Below, in pieces: positions 1 to 8,052 of a stretch of DNA of 19,479 nucleotides (positions are counted from its first letter, which is position 1; each line of letters opens with the position of its first letter). The position numbers and the translations under genes are program-made. Source of the stretch: PHET01 sp038202795 (lineage in GTDB: Bacteria > Actinomycetota > Coriobacteriia > Anaerosomatales > PHET01); the NCBI GenBank assembly GCA_038202795.1, contig JBBREQ010000040.1:1-19479 (forward strand), in the 5' to 3' direction. The notes beneath the pieces are model-generated. The model saw only the letters and a list, made by a program, of their open reading frames with translations, did not search any database and was not told the origin of the DNA.

Positions 1-295
1 CCATCACTCCGGTGAGCAGATACATCGTCGCCGAGGCGCCCTGATCCGCCAGAACAGGCATCATGCAGGGGATGAAAGTACGCACGCCGTCGTCGACGGT
101 GATGATCACGTCTCGCCGATCCAGCGGCTCGCCTGCGACGAACTGCGACATGCGCGCGAAGCGGTAGCCCGCCTCGGCGATTGTTGTGAGCTGCCCTTCG
201 AAGTTGGACCGCGCGCATTTCACGTCGCCGCGAGTCGCCTCGGTGAGGTCGTGGTACAGGAGGAACGTGGGGCCCATGCTCTCGTCTGGCCTCAT
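1..295 (-). CDS. Polysaccharide deacetylase family protein (partial, C-terminus beyond left edge)
   Basis: The reverse strand reads a protein with LLYHDL near its start, then a GYRF segment, ITVDDG and a following AT-MYLLTG stretch. This order is typical of the NodB-homology polysaccharide deacetylase fold (CE4-type), where the DD pair supplies a metal-binding/catalytic Asp. Only about 98 codons lie in the window; the rest of the catalytic domain, including the metal His pair, is off the left edge. I chose ATG at 295 because GGAGGT lies just upstream, although its spacing is short (3 nt); ATG at 277 is the alternative and has a weaker site. The gene is divergent from the glycosyltransferase genes that follow and probably acts on the same envelope glycan. 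Family is fairly sure; substrate is unknown. Confidence 0.72.
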   Translation of the reverse strand, partial: MRPDESMGPTFLLYHDLTEATRGDVKCARSNFEGQLTTIAEAGYRFARMSQFVAGEPLDRRDVIITVDDGVRTFIPCMMPVLADQGASATMYLLTGVM

Positions 296-442
296 CTGAC
301 CTCCAAAACCCTCGGTCGAACGCGCGGTCGCGTATCATCGTTGCAGATGGAGCTGTACCGAGGGCCTTGTGGCAGCGGGTTGGCCATGCCGTGCCTCAGG
401 GGGAATTGTACCGCAGGCACGCCGGACAAGAGGGTCGGGCCG

Positions 443-1582
443 ATGCGCATTCTGTACATGATCAACGCTCCCGGGGAGCGCTTGAGTGGTGCCGGGAAAC
501 TCACCATGGCATTGGCCGCGCATCGGCTCGCCCAAGGTGACCGGGTCTTCGTCGCAGCTCCCCCGGGATCCGGCATCCACGAGGAGAGCCGCCGCATCGG
601 CGTGGAGTCTGTCAAGGCGCCCATGACGGCACTGCCCTGGGACGTCGCGCGTCTGCGCAGCACGGTTCGCGAGCTCGCGCCCGACGTGGTGCACGCTATG
701 AGCTTCGCGCCGCTGGCTCTCGCTGGGCTGACCGGTGCGACTCGGCCCGCTCGGCCGCGCACATTCGCGAGCATCGTGGTCGACCCCTCCTCTCCGCATC
801 CCGTCGCCCGCAGGCACTTCCGCAGACTGGCGCTGAGCGCACGCAACGCCGTGGCCCGCCGCCGGGCACCCCGTACCGACGCGCTGTTCCCCATATCCAC
901 GACCATCGCCGGGCGCCTCGAGGACTTGCGCATCCGCGGCAATGTGGTTGTCGCGCGCGGGACGCTCGACACTGACGATCTTCGCCGCCGAGGAGCCCTC
1001 GAGATCACGCTTCCCCCCGGTTCTCCTCTTATCGGCACCGCAGCGGTCGACCTTGCGCCCTTCAAAGGAATCCAACACCTGCTCAAGGCGTTCGCAACCG
1101 TGGCTAAGAAGTACCCAGCGGCCGCGCTGCTCGTCTCGGGATACCCACATCCGGACGTGGACCTGGGTGCGCTCGCGCGCGAGCTGGGGATCGAGTCCCG
1201 GGTGCACTTCCTGGGGTTCCTGCCCGACCAGATGCCCTTCATCGCGCGGCTCGACGTCTATGCGCTCCCCTCGCTGTCCGAGGCACTCAACACCAGCGTG
1301 CTGGAGGCACAGGCGGTAGGCGTGCCCGTGGTCACTACCAGCGTGGGCGGTATGCGCGAAGCGGTGGACGAAGGGCGTACGGGGCTGCTCGTGCCCCCGG
1401 CCGACAGCGGCGCTCTGGCTGACGCCCTGCTGCGCCTCATCGAGGACCGGGCGTTGGCCGAGCAGTTCTCCCAGCGCGGGCTCACATTCGTCGAGTCCGA
1501 ATTCGACATCCGCACGATGTTTGAGATAACCGACGCCGAGTACGAGCGGGCTCTTCGGGCCGCTCCAGCCGAGAGGAGCTGA
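443..1582 (+). CDS. GT4-type glycosyltransferase
   Basis: A 379-residue protein starting MRILYMINAPGE, with the glycine-rich acceptor loop (RLSGAGKLTMALA) at the N-terminus. The C-terminal donor domain holds FLGFLPD, the E-x7-E pair in SEALNTSVLEA, and GVPVVTTSVGG followed by GLLVPPAD. This is the GT-B fold of the GT4 family, which transfers sugars from nucleotide donors onto lipid-linked or surface glycans in the cytoplasm. ATG at 443 was chosen over upstream in-frame starts because a GAGGG ribosome site lies 8 to 12 nt before it and the family N-terminus begins there. The next gene starts 6 nt after the stop, so the two are co-transcribed. Sugar specificity cannot be read from the sequence. 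Confidence 0.88.
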   Translation: MRILYMINAPGERLSGAGKLTMALAAHRLAQGDRVFVAAPPGSGIHEESRRIGVESVKAPMTALPWDVARLRSTVRELAPDVVHAMSFAPLALAGLTGATRPARPRTFASIVVDPSSPHPVARRHFRRLALSARNAVARRRAPRTDALFPISTTIAGRLEDLRIRGNVVVARGTLDTDDLRRRGALEITLPPGSPLIGTAAVDLAPFKGIQHLLKAFATVAKKYPAAALLVSGYPHPDVDLGALARELGIESRVHFLGFLPDQMPFIARLDVYALPSLSEALNTSVLEAQAVGVPVVTTSVGGMREAVDEGRTGLLVPPADSGALADALLRLIEDRALAEQFSQRGLTFVESEFDIRTMFEITDAEYERALRAAPAERS

Positions 1583-1588
1583 GAGTTC

Positions 1589-2491
1589 GTGTCATCACAA
1601 CCGCAGGCCGCTCCGGTCTTCTCGGTGGGGATCATCGCTCGCAGGCGCATACCGCAGCTCGACCGCGTGGTGAGCCAGCTGACCACGCTCGAGGGGCCGT
1701 ATCCGCGTGAGATCATCGTCGCGGTGGAGACTCCCGGGGCCGATCAGCCCTCGGAGCACGCCGACGAGAACGGCGTCCGATGGCTCGCGATTCCGGCGTC
1801 CCGCGGCCTTGCCTACAACCGCAACAGGGTGCTCGAGGCGGCGCACGGGGAGTTCCTGCTCCACACCGACGACGACTGCGAGCTGGGCGAAGGCTGGATC
1901 GTGTCGCTGCTTGCGGCGCTCACAAACCCCGACATAGTCGCTGCTGCGGGCCAAGCCCGCGTCGCGCCCGGGGGGTTTTTAGGTGATTCGATCTCAGCGC
2001 TGGGCTTTCCGGCAGGCGGCAGTGCCGGCTACGAGACCATGTTTCCCGTGGCCAAGGATGGCACCACCACCAACATCACCACCTGCAGCTGCGCGCTGCG
2101 CGTCTCCGAGCTGCGCGCGATGGGCGGGTTCAACGAGTCGATGACCCAGGGCGGCGAGGACACAGAACTGGCCCACCGCTTCACCGAAGCTGGGAAGAAG
2201 ATCCTGTTCGTGCCCGAGGCCTCCGTCGTGCATCCGGCACGCACCAGCCTCACCGAATTCACCCGTTGGTTCTACCGGCGCGGCAAGGCCAAGCGGCAGT
2301 TCGCTCGGCTGGTGCCCGTTTCGGGCTACGTGAAGAACCGGATCGCCAGCTATGGGCGCATTCTGCGCGCGCACCTCACCGATCCCAAGATCGTGCTGAT
2401 CTTCCCGCTCCTGATAGCGAGTGTCCTGCTCCAGCAAGCGGGCTTCATCGCCGAGACGATCCGCCCCTCAGGCGTCCAGCCCGGCGGCTAG
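1589..2491 (+). CDS. GT2 family glycosyltransferase
   Basis: A 300-residue GT-A protein. It has a nucleotide-binding start (FSVGIIARRRI), the metal-binding HTDDDC motif near residue 92, GGFNESMTQGGEDTELAHR as the catalytic/acceptor segment, and a hydrophobic C-terminal stretch around 268 to 288 (KIVLIFPLLIASVLLQQ) that probably anchors it to the membrane. The start is GTG at 1589, preceded by GAGAG. It sits 6 nt after the GT4 gene and should act in the same glycan pathway. The last eight codons overlap the end of the convergent aminotransferase gene by 24 nt, so the extreme C-terminus (TIRPSGVQPGG) may not be ancestral. Donor and acceptor are unknown. Confidence 0.85.
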   Translation: MSSQPQAAPVFSVGIIARRRIPQLDRVVSQLTTLEGPYPREIIVAVETPGADQPSEHADENGVRWLAIPASRGLAYNRNRVLEAAHGEFLLHTDDDCELGEGWIVSLLAALTNPDIVAAAGQARVAPGGFLGDSISALGFPAGGSAGYETMFPVAKDGTTTNITTCSCALRVSELRAMGGFNESMTQGGEDTELAHRFTEAGKKILFVPEASVVHPARTSLTEFTRWFYRRGKAKRQFARLVPVSGYVKNRIASYGRILRAHLTDPKIVLIFPLLIASVLLQQAGFIAETIRPSGVQPGG

Positions 2492-3625
2492 CGCGCCGAC
2501 CACCACCTCGACGTCGGAGCGGGTCATCGCAGGGTAGAGGGGAAGCGTGATGATCCTGTCGCGCAGAGAGCCCGCCACGTCCAGCCCCTCAGCGCGCATC
2601 GCTTGGATGTGAGGGCTCGAGAACGTGTGAATGGGCCGGTAGTGATAGGACGTTTGGATGCCCCGCGCGGCCATGACGGCCGCAGTACGTGCATTCGACG
2701 CTCCTTCAGGTAGCACCGCGATCTGGACGTGGTGCGACGATGCGCTGCCCGGGGGCCGCGGCGCGGCATCTGCCGAGAAGGGCAGCACGACGCCGGGAGC
2801 AGCGGTTGCAACGAGCGACTCGTAGGAGGCGGCAACCTCTGCGCGCAGCCGGTTGTTCTCGGCGAGCTTGCCCAGTTGTACCACTCCAAGCGCTGCTTCG
2901 ATCTCGGACATGCGGTAGTTGAACCCCAGAGTGGTGATGTCGTACCCCCAGACGTGGCCGTCGTGGCGCACGGCGGTGCTGGACGTCAGACCATGCGAAC
3001 GCATCGCGCGGACCTGCTCGGCGCGCTCGTCATCGTCGGTGATCACCATGCCGCCCTCGCCCGTCGAGAGGTTCTTGTTCGAGAAGAACGAGAAGCAGCC
3101 CACAGCCCCGATCCTGCCCAGATGAACACCCGCATGGTAGGCACCGGGTGCGTGTGCGCAGTCCTCGACGACGGCGAGGCCGTGCTCTCGGGCGAGCGCC
3201 ATGATCTGATCCATCAGGCAAGGCTGGCCGGCAAGGTGCACCACGACCACGGCTTTGGTGCGGGGCGTGATCTTGCGCTCGAGGTCGAGCGGATCGATGG
3301 TCAGGTCGTGCGGACCGATGACATCGACCAGCACGGCGTCCGCGCCCGCGTAGACCGCCGCGTTCGCAGACGCGATGAACGTGATGTCGGGCACCAGCAC
3401 CTCGTCGCCTGGACCGACCCCGGCGCACAGAAGACCCAGGTGCAGCGCCGCCGTGCCGTTGGCGACCGCGATGGCGTGGCGCGCGCCGGTGAACCGGGCG
3501 AAACGCTCCTCGAAGAGCGCAGTGCGAGACCCCATGGTGAGCCACTTGGACTCCAGGACCGCAGAGACGGCCGCCGCTTCCTCAGGGCCGTAGTCCAGAT
3601 CGAACAGCGGGACGTTCCACTCCAT
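2468..3625 (-). CDS. DegT/DnrJ/EryC1/StrS-family aminotransferase
   Basis: A 385-residue PLP enzyme of the sugar aminotransferase fold. Visible motifs are VANGTAALHLGL (phosphate-binding loop, about residue 54), VVEDCAHAPGA with PLP-ring Asp155, and FSFFSNKNLSTGEGG with Schiff-base Lys184. The family transaminates keto-sugar nucleotides to amino sugars for polysaccharides or glycoproteins. ATG at 3625 is chosen because it shares one base with the stop of the upstream nucleotidyltransferase (TGATG), implying translational coupling; an in-frame TTG at 3631 is less likely. Its neighbours (nucleotidyltransferase, glycosyltransferases, deacetylase) support a role in making an amino-sugar precursor. 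The exact sugar is not predictable. Confidence 0.9.
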   Translation of the reverse strand: MEWNVPLFDLDYGPEEAAAVSAVLESKWLTMGSRTALFEERFARFTGARHAIAVANGTAALHLGLLCAGVGPGDEVLVPDITFIASANAAVYAGADAVLVDVIGPHDLTIDPLDLERKITPRTKAVVVVHLAGQPCLMDQIMALAREHGLAVVEDCAHAPGAYHAGVHLGRIGAVGCFSFFSNKNLSTGEGGMVITDDDERAEQVRAMRSHGLTSSTAVRHDGHVWGYDITTLGFNYRMSEIEAALGVVQLGKLAENNRLRAEVAASYESLVATAAPGVVLPFSADAAPRPPGSASSHHVQIAVLPEGASNARTAAVMAARGIQTSYHYRPIHTFSSPHIQAMRAEGLDVAGSLRDRIITLPLYPAMTRSDVEVVVGALAAGLDA

Positions 3626-4341
3626 CAGCAATCCTCACAGAGAAACTCCGCACGACGTGCCTCGAAGTCTACCTGTGCCTGAGCGAAATCGTCGGCCCGG
3701 CCGATGTCGAGCCAGTAGCCATCGAACGGTACGGAGCGCACGCGCTCGCCTGCCGCGACGAGTCTCAGGACCAGATCCGGGAAGTCGAGCGGCTCACCCG
3801 GACGAATGTAGGCCAGGGCAGCCGGCGAGAACGCGTAGACGCCGGTGCTCACCAGATACTCGCTCGTGGGCTTCTCGACGTAATCGGACACGTAACCCGC
3901 CTCATCGACGATGACCACGCCGAAATCCACGGTGTTGGAACGCACCCGCGTCGCGATGCTGAGCGTCGCTCCCGAGTCGACGTGCCCGCCCAGAAACGCT
4001 CGGAAGTCCAGCGTGCACAGCACGTCACCGTTCATCACGAGAAACGACTCGTCGAGACCCTCTACCAGCGCGAGCGCTCCTGCGGTGCCCAGTGGAGTCT
4101 CCTCACGGACATAGTCGAGCGAGACCCCTAGGCGCGCTCCATCAGTGAAGTACGACTCGATCAGCCCCGCGAGGTGCCCCACGGCCAGTGTGACCTCATC
4201 GAACCCGTTGGCAGCGAGTTGCCGGAGCACCACTTCAAGGATGGGCGTGTCGCCCAGCGGCATGAGGGGCTTGGGGAACACCACGGTGTAGGGCGCGAGC
4301 CGTGTGCCCTTACCACCGGCGAGAACGACTGCCCGCCTCAT
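3625..4341 (-). CDS. Sugar-1-phosphate nucleotidyltransferase
   Basis: A 238-residue enzyme with the signature loop LAGGKGTRLAPYT at residues 7 to 19, PKPLMPLGDTPILE, the metal-binding MNGDVL near residue 103, and VEKPTSEYLVSTGVYAF. These mark the NTP-transferase family that activates sugar 1-phosphates with NTP to give NDP-sugars (mannose-1-phosphate guanylyltransferase, glucose-1-phosphate thymidylyltransferase and heptose-1-phosphate guanylyltransferase relatives). There is no C-terminal hexapeptide acyltransferase domain. The start ATG overlaps the stop of the upstream GT2 by 4 nt (ATGA) and its stop overlaps the aminotransferase start, so all three form one operon. The product sugar is unknown. 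Confidence 0.88.
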   Translation of the reverse strand: MRRAVVLAGGKGTRLAPYTVVFPKPLMPLGDTPILEVVLRQLAANGFDEVTLAVGHLAGLIESYFTDGARLGVSLDYVREETPLGTAGALALVEGLDESFLVMNGDVLCTLDFRAFLGGHVDSGATLSIATRVRSNTVDFGVVIVDEAGYVSDYVEKPTSEYLVSTGVYAFSPAALAYIRPGEPLDFPDLVLRLVAAGERVRSVPFDGYWLDIGRADDFAQAQVDFEARRAEFLCEDC

Positions 4342-5438
4342 CGCACGTCCGGGTCGATGGTGTGGTTGCGCCGCTCGACACGCACCGACGGAGCCATCAA
4401 CTGCGTGGATCGCCGGTCGACATGCATCACCTGGGAGACCTTATTCAACCCCGACGTGTCGCGCCCCAGGTTGTTGATCATCTCGGCGAGCAACCCCACC
4501 GAGAACAGCGCCGCAGTGACCGCACCCCACCCGGTCGAGGCGACCAGCAAGGGCACAGCGAACCCGCTGGCACCAGGCCACAGGGCAGCGAAGATCGCGC
4601 CGGCAAGCGCCAGCGCAGAGAAGCCGAGCGTCCACACGCCGGCTGTCCCGAACAGGTGCAGGGGCCTCTCGGCGAAACCGGAGAGAAAGACTGCTGTCAT
4701 GTAGTCGAGCGCCCCGCGCAGATAGCGCTCGGCGCCGTACTTGGAGTGGCCGCTGGTTCTGGGGAGGCTCTCGACCGGAACCTCGGCCACCGAGTAGCCC
4801 GCGCGCGCCGCCAGCACGATGAAGAAGCGGTGCAACTCGCCGTAACCATAGCGGATGGTGTCGTGAGCCGCGTTCTGGCGATACACCTTGAGCCCGGCGT
4901 TCATGTCATGCAGCCGCACCCCTGTGGTGGAGCGCACGAAGTAGTTGAAGAACTTGGACGGCAACCGTCGCTCCAGCGGATCGCGACGGATGACCTTGTA
5001 AGCCGAGACGACATCGAACCCGGAGCGAGCCTTCTCGATGAGCCGGACGATGTCGTGCGGGTCGTACTGCATGTCGGCATCCGAGGTGACGATCAGCTCG
5101 CCACGCGCGTACTCGAAGCCGTTGGCCAGCGCGCTGGCCTTGCCGTAGTTTCGGCGGTGGCGTAGCGCCCTGACCCGGGTGTCTTTGGCACCCAGAGCGT
5201 TGATGTGTGCCCACGTGTCGTCCGTCGATCCATCGTCAACGAAGATGATCTCGTAGGAGAGATCGAGGGGGTCGAGGACCTGGAGAACCTGCCGGTAGCT
5301 GCCCTCGACGTTGTCGCTCTCGTTGTAGGCGGGGAATATCACCGTCACGTCGACCGGACATTCGGGCGCACCAAGGCCCATGGCCAGGTCCATCCGTCTG
5401 CTGTTGGTCTTCGGCGTATCCATCATCACTGCTCTCAT
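4338..5438 (-). CDS. Polyprenol-phosphate glycosyltransferase (DPM1-like GT2) with membrane tail
   Basis: A 366-residue protein. The N-terminal GT-A domain has VIFPAYNESDNV, FVDDGSTDDT and TSDADMQYDP (metal/nucleotide Asp residues), then RRDPLERRLPSKFFNYF, as in dolichol- and undecaprenol-phosphate glycosyltransferases. Two hydrophobic segments follow (about residues 265 to 290 and 295 to 320), then a basic tail. The family moves mannose or glucose from an NDP-sugar to a lipid phosphate at the inner face of the membrane. It is the first gene of a coupled minus-strand operon. ATG 5438 has no clear ribosome site; ATG 5426 or 5423, with GAGAG upstream, are realistic alternatives. Confidence 0.87.
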   Translation of the reverse strand: MRAVMMDTPKTNSRRMDLAMGLGAPECPVDVTVIFPAYNESDNVEGSYRQVLQVLDPLDLSYEIIFVDDGSTDDTWAHINALGAKDTRVRALRHRRNYGKASALANGFEYARGELIVTSDADMQYDPHDIVRLIEKARSGFDVVSAYKVIRRDPLERRLPSKFFNYFVRSTTGVRLHDMNAGLKVYRQNAAHDTIRYGYGELHRFFIVLAARAGYSVAEVPVESLPRTSGHSKYGAERYLRGALDYMTAVFLSGFAERPLHLFGTAGVWTLGFSALALAGAIFAALWPGASGFAVPLLVASTGWGAVTAALFSVGLLAEMINNLGRDTSGLNKVSQVMHVDRRSTQLMAPSVRVERRNHTIDPDVR

Positions 5439-5595
5439 GGTACGCGGGAACTGCGCGGGCGCATCCAGCGTTGTACGGCTGCGGGTGGCAGGTGCGTACT
5501 TGCGAGTCTGGGTATTTTATCGGTTGTTCGGTCCCTTTGCTTGACCGTCCCTCGTCAGAAGCCCTGCTCACACCCCGGACGGGCAGCACGCACGT
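5439..5595. other. Intergenic region upstream of the glycan operon
   Basis: This gap lies between the end of the hydrolase gene and the start of the DPM-like gene, both on the minus strand. It should hold the promoter of the glycan operon. A TAAAAT -10-like hexamer can be read on the minus strand near 5510 to 5520, but no convincing -35 is seen at the right distance. No terminator with a T-run was found. Confidence 0.3.
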
Positions 5596-7647
5596 TCAGA
5601 CCACGTCGCGTGGCACGCTCTTGTTCCAGAGTCTCCCAAACACCGGCACGCCTCCTTCGAACGCCTCAAGAGAGTCACTCAGATAAAACTCCGTCTCGTC
5701 GCAGGTCATTTCGCTCACCGAGTGCACACGGATGCTCCACCCCTCGCGCTCGAGTTCGAAGACCCGCTCGCAGCGCACTCCCGCGCTGAGCGGATCGCGC
5801 GAATCGATACTCCACGTCTCGCTATTGACTTCAGTGTCCCGCGTGCCGGTTGCCGCGATGAGCTGCTCGCGCGTTTCCTCATCGGTCATCACGAGGCTCG
5901 CGGCCGAAACCTCATGCGCGATGGTGCGCGAACGCTCGGAACGCTCGGCGAACAGCTCGAGCGGACGTGCCATCTCCGGCCGGCCGAACTCCGGTGCCGG
6001 AAGAGTCTCTCCCGCACGGTCGTGCACGGGAAGCACGATATGGCTCGTGCCATCCGAGAAGACCGAGAGCGTCACAGCACGTGGAGAGGGCCACGCGCTG
6101 GGCCAGTAGGTGGGCGACAGCGCAAGACGCAGCGTGTGGCCCGCGGGCACGGCCTGGGCTATCACATTGAGACCGAATCGCACCGAGTAGCGCCGTCCGG
6201 GCTCAAGGGGCTCGGGCACCTCATGGCCATCGCGATGCGCGAGGTTGAGCATCCCCCAGGTCACCAGCGTCGACGCTCCATCCGGCGCCACATCGCACAG
6301 GCGGGCCGAGACAAGCGCAAGCGGCTGGTCGGAGCTGATGTCGAGCGCGACTTCGACGGTGCCCAGCAGTTCGAGCCGACCTGCCAGCGGCTCCGAGTCG
6401 AACAGCAGCGAGCGCGAATCATCGAGCCGCTGGTCTCCCGGCAGCTCGCCCGCCATCCCGTTTGCGCACCACACGCCCTGGGTCAGCCCCGTCCATTGAT
6501 GACCCAGAATGCTGAATGGCTCTGCCGAGGAGTCCGTAGCCGCGGCACCGTGCGAATCGCCGGACGCCGCACCAGCTGCACTCAGCGAGCCGTCCGCCCC
6601 CAGCCCCCAGCGCTCGCTGTGCACGCTCGCCAGGGGCCACGCTTCACCTGCAACCCAGCGGCCGGGACGCACGTCGTAGTCGGCGGCGGGCGCCACCGGC
6701 TCCTGCATCCAGACTCTCATGAGTGGCTCGGCGTCGATCCCGTTGTCGACGCCCTTCAGGTGGTGGTCGAACCAGCGCACGCACTCCTGCAAGAAGCCGA
6801 TGGTCGGCTCGGGCGTGCCGCGGTACGGCAGGATGTGCTTCCAAGGCCCGATGAGCCCTTTGCGAGGACAGCTCAGGTTCTCTATCAGGCGCGGTACGGC
6901 GTTGGTGTAGGCGTCCGCCCATCCGCCCACCGCATAGACCGCGGCGGTGATCGCGCTGTAGTCCTCGGCCACCGAGCCCTGTTTCCAGAACTCGTCGTAT
7001 CGCTGATGGGACAGCCACGCGTCGATGTAGGGAGGCGTGCGCTCGAGGCGGTCCAGCCAGACCGCACGCCAGTCATCTCGGAAACGCGGGTCCGGCGGCA
7101 GCGCGTTGATTGCTCGCATCGTCGATGCCCACTTGAGCAGGTCGCTGCCCAGCACGCAGCCACCCTGGTAGTGGCAGTCGTCGGTGTAGCGGTCATCGGT
7201 CGAGTACGCCGTCACGATCGCACCCAGCGCCGGGGGTCTGCGCGCGGCGATCTGCAGCCCGTTGAACCCACCCCATGAATAGCCGATCATCCCCACACGC
7301 CCGCTGCACCAGGGCTGCGCGGCGATCCACTCGATCACCTCGAGCGCGTCGTCTTGCTCCTGCTTCAGGTACTCGTCCTCGAGGATGCCATCCGAGTCAC
7401 CCGACCCGCGCATGTCAACGCGTACCGCGGCGTAACCGTGCCCCGCGAAGTACGGGTGACGCGTCGAGTCCTGCCACGCGGTACCGTCGTCCTTGCGGTA
7501 CGGCAGATACTCGAGCACAGCTGGAACCGGTGCGGCCAGCGCGCCCTCAGGCAGCCACATCCGCACTGCCAGACGCGTGCCGTCCGCAAGCGTCATCCAG
7601 ACGTTCTCGATTTCGTTGATGCTGCAGGGGAAATCGGTGCGAATCAT
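5596..7647 (-). CDS. CocE/NonD family hydrolase (X-Pro dipeptidyl-peptidase S15-like)
   Basis: A 683-residue alpha/beta hydrolase. The nucleophile elbow GYSWGG gives Ser124, with Asp245 in GGWADAYTNA and His271 in GPWKHI as the rest of the triad. YLPYRKDD and DMRGSGDSDG lie upstream as in CocE and S15 enzymes, and a C-terminal jelly-roll region (PLALVSARLCDV, TLRLALSPTYWP) matches the PepX C-terminal domain. No signal peptide is seen, so it is probably cytosolic. ATG 7647 with GGGGAG/GAGAG upstream is preferred over a GTG at 7677. It lies 123 nt after hgcB on the same strand with no clear terminator between, so read-through from the mercury operon is possible. The substrate (ester, amide or X-Pro peptide) is unknown. 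Confidence 0.87.
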   Translation of the reverse strand: MIRTDFPCSINEIENVWMTLADGTRLAVRMWLPEGALAAPVPAVLEYLPYRKDDGTAWQDSTRHPYFAGHGYAAVRVDMRGSGDSDGILEDEYLKQEQDDALEVIEWIAAQPWCSGRVGMIGYSWGGFNGLQIAARRPPALGAIVTAYSTDDRYTDDCHYQGGCVLGSDLLKWASTMRAINALPPDPRFRDDWRAVWLDRLERTPPYIDAWLSHQRYDEFWKQGSVAEDYSAITAAVYAVGGWADAYTNAVPRLIENLSCPRKGLIGPWKHILPYRGTPEPTIGFLQECVRWFDHHLKGVDNGIDAEPLMRVWMQEPVAPAADYDVRPGRWVAGEAWPLASVHSERWGLGADGSLSAAGAASGDSHGAAATDSSAEPFSILGHQWTGLTQGVWCANGMAGELPGDQRLDDSRSLLFDSEPLAGRLELLGTVEVALDISSDQPLALVSARLCDVAPDGASTLVTWGMLNLAHRDGHEVPEPLEPGRRYSVRFGLNVIAQAVPAGHTLRLALSPTYWPSAWPSPRAVTLSVFSDGTSHIVLPVHDRAGETLPAPEFGRPEMARPLELFAERSERSRTIAHEVSAASLVMTDEETREQLIAATGTRDTEVNSETWSIDSRDPLSAGVRCERVFELEREGWSIRVHSVSEMTCDETEFYLSDSLEAFEGGVPVFGRLWNKSVPRDVV

Positions 7648-7770
7648 CTCTCGGCTCCCCGCGGTGCAGGCCGGCACATGAGCACTCCCTGTGACGATTC
7701 CCCAGTGAGCCTCCGCGCAACCCGCGACCCCAGCACCCCGCGCGGCCGAGAAGCCGTTGGCGCGCGCCTC

Positions 7771-8046
7771 TCAGCAGTCGCAGCTGGGTTCGCCGCCGGT
7801 GATCCATCCGTTGATGATGGCGGCCGCACATCCCACGCCGGGCTTGAGCGAGATCGCGCCCTGAGCGCAGTTCAGTGCGCAGGCGCCGCACTCCATGCAT
7901 GCACCCTTGTCCGCGACCTTCGCCCGACCGTCCACCAGTTCGAAGACGGCATGCGGGCACACGAGCGTGCACTGGCGGCACCCGTTGCACTTCTCGGGGT
8001 CGAGCTGAAGCGTGACGACGCTTTCGATGTAGCGCATCTCGGCCAT
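7771..8046 (-). CDS. hgcB: Mercury methylation ferredoxin HgcB
   Basis: A 91-residue protein with two CxxCxxCxxxC clusters (Cys20/23/26/30 and Cys50/53/56/60) that bind two [4Fe-4S] centres. The second begins CMECGAC, the form seen in HgcB. Two further features separate HgcB from ordinary 2x[4Fe-4S] ferredoxins: a single conserved cysteine after the clusters (Cys73 in GVGC) and a cysteine pair at the C-terminus (Cys89, Cys91). HgcB is known to reduce the corrinoid of HgcA and is thought to help deliver Hg(II). It starts 6 nt after the hgcA stop, with GAGAGGG as ribosome site inside the hgcA end. Context and motifs make this a firm call; activity is not shown by sequence. Confidence 0.95.
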   Translation of the reverse strand: MAEMRYIESVVTLQLDPEKCNGCRQCTLVCPHAVFELVDGRAKVADKGACMECGACALNCAQGAISLKPGVGCAAAIINGWITGGEPSCDC

Positions 8047-8052
8047 CGGGAC

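Noticed and set aside
5722..7278. Long plus-strand open frame opposite the hydrolase gene
   Set aside because: Composition is Arg/Pro/His-rich with no family motif. It is the antisense shadow of a well-supported gene in high-GC DNA.
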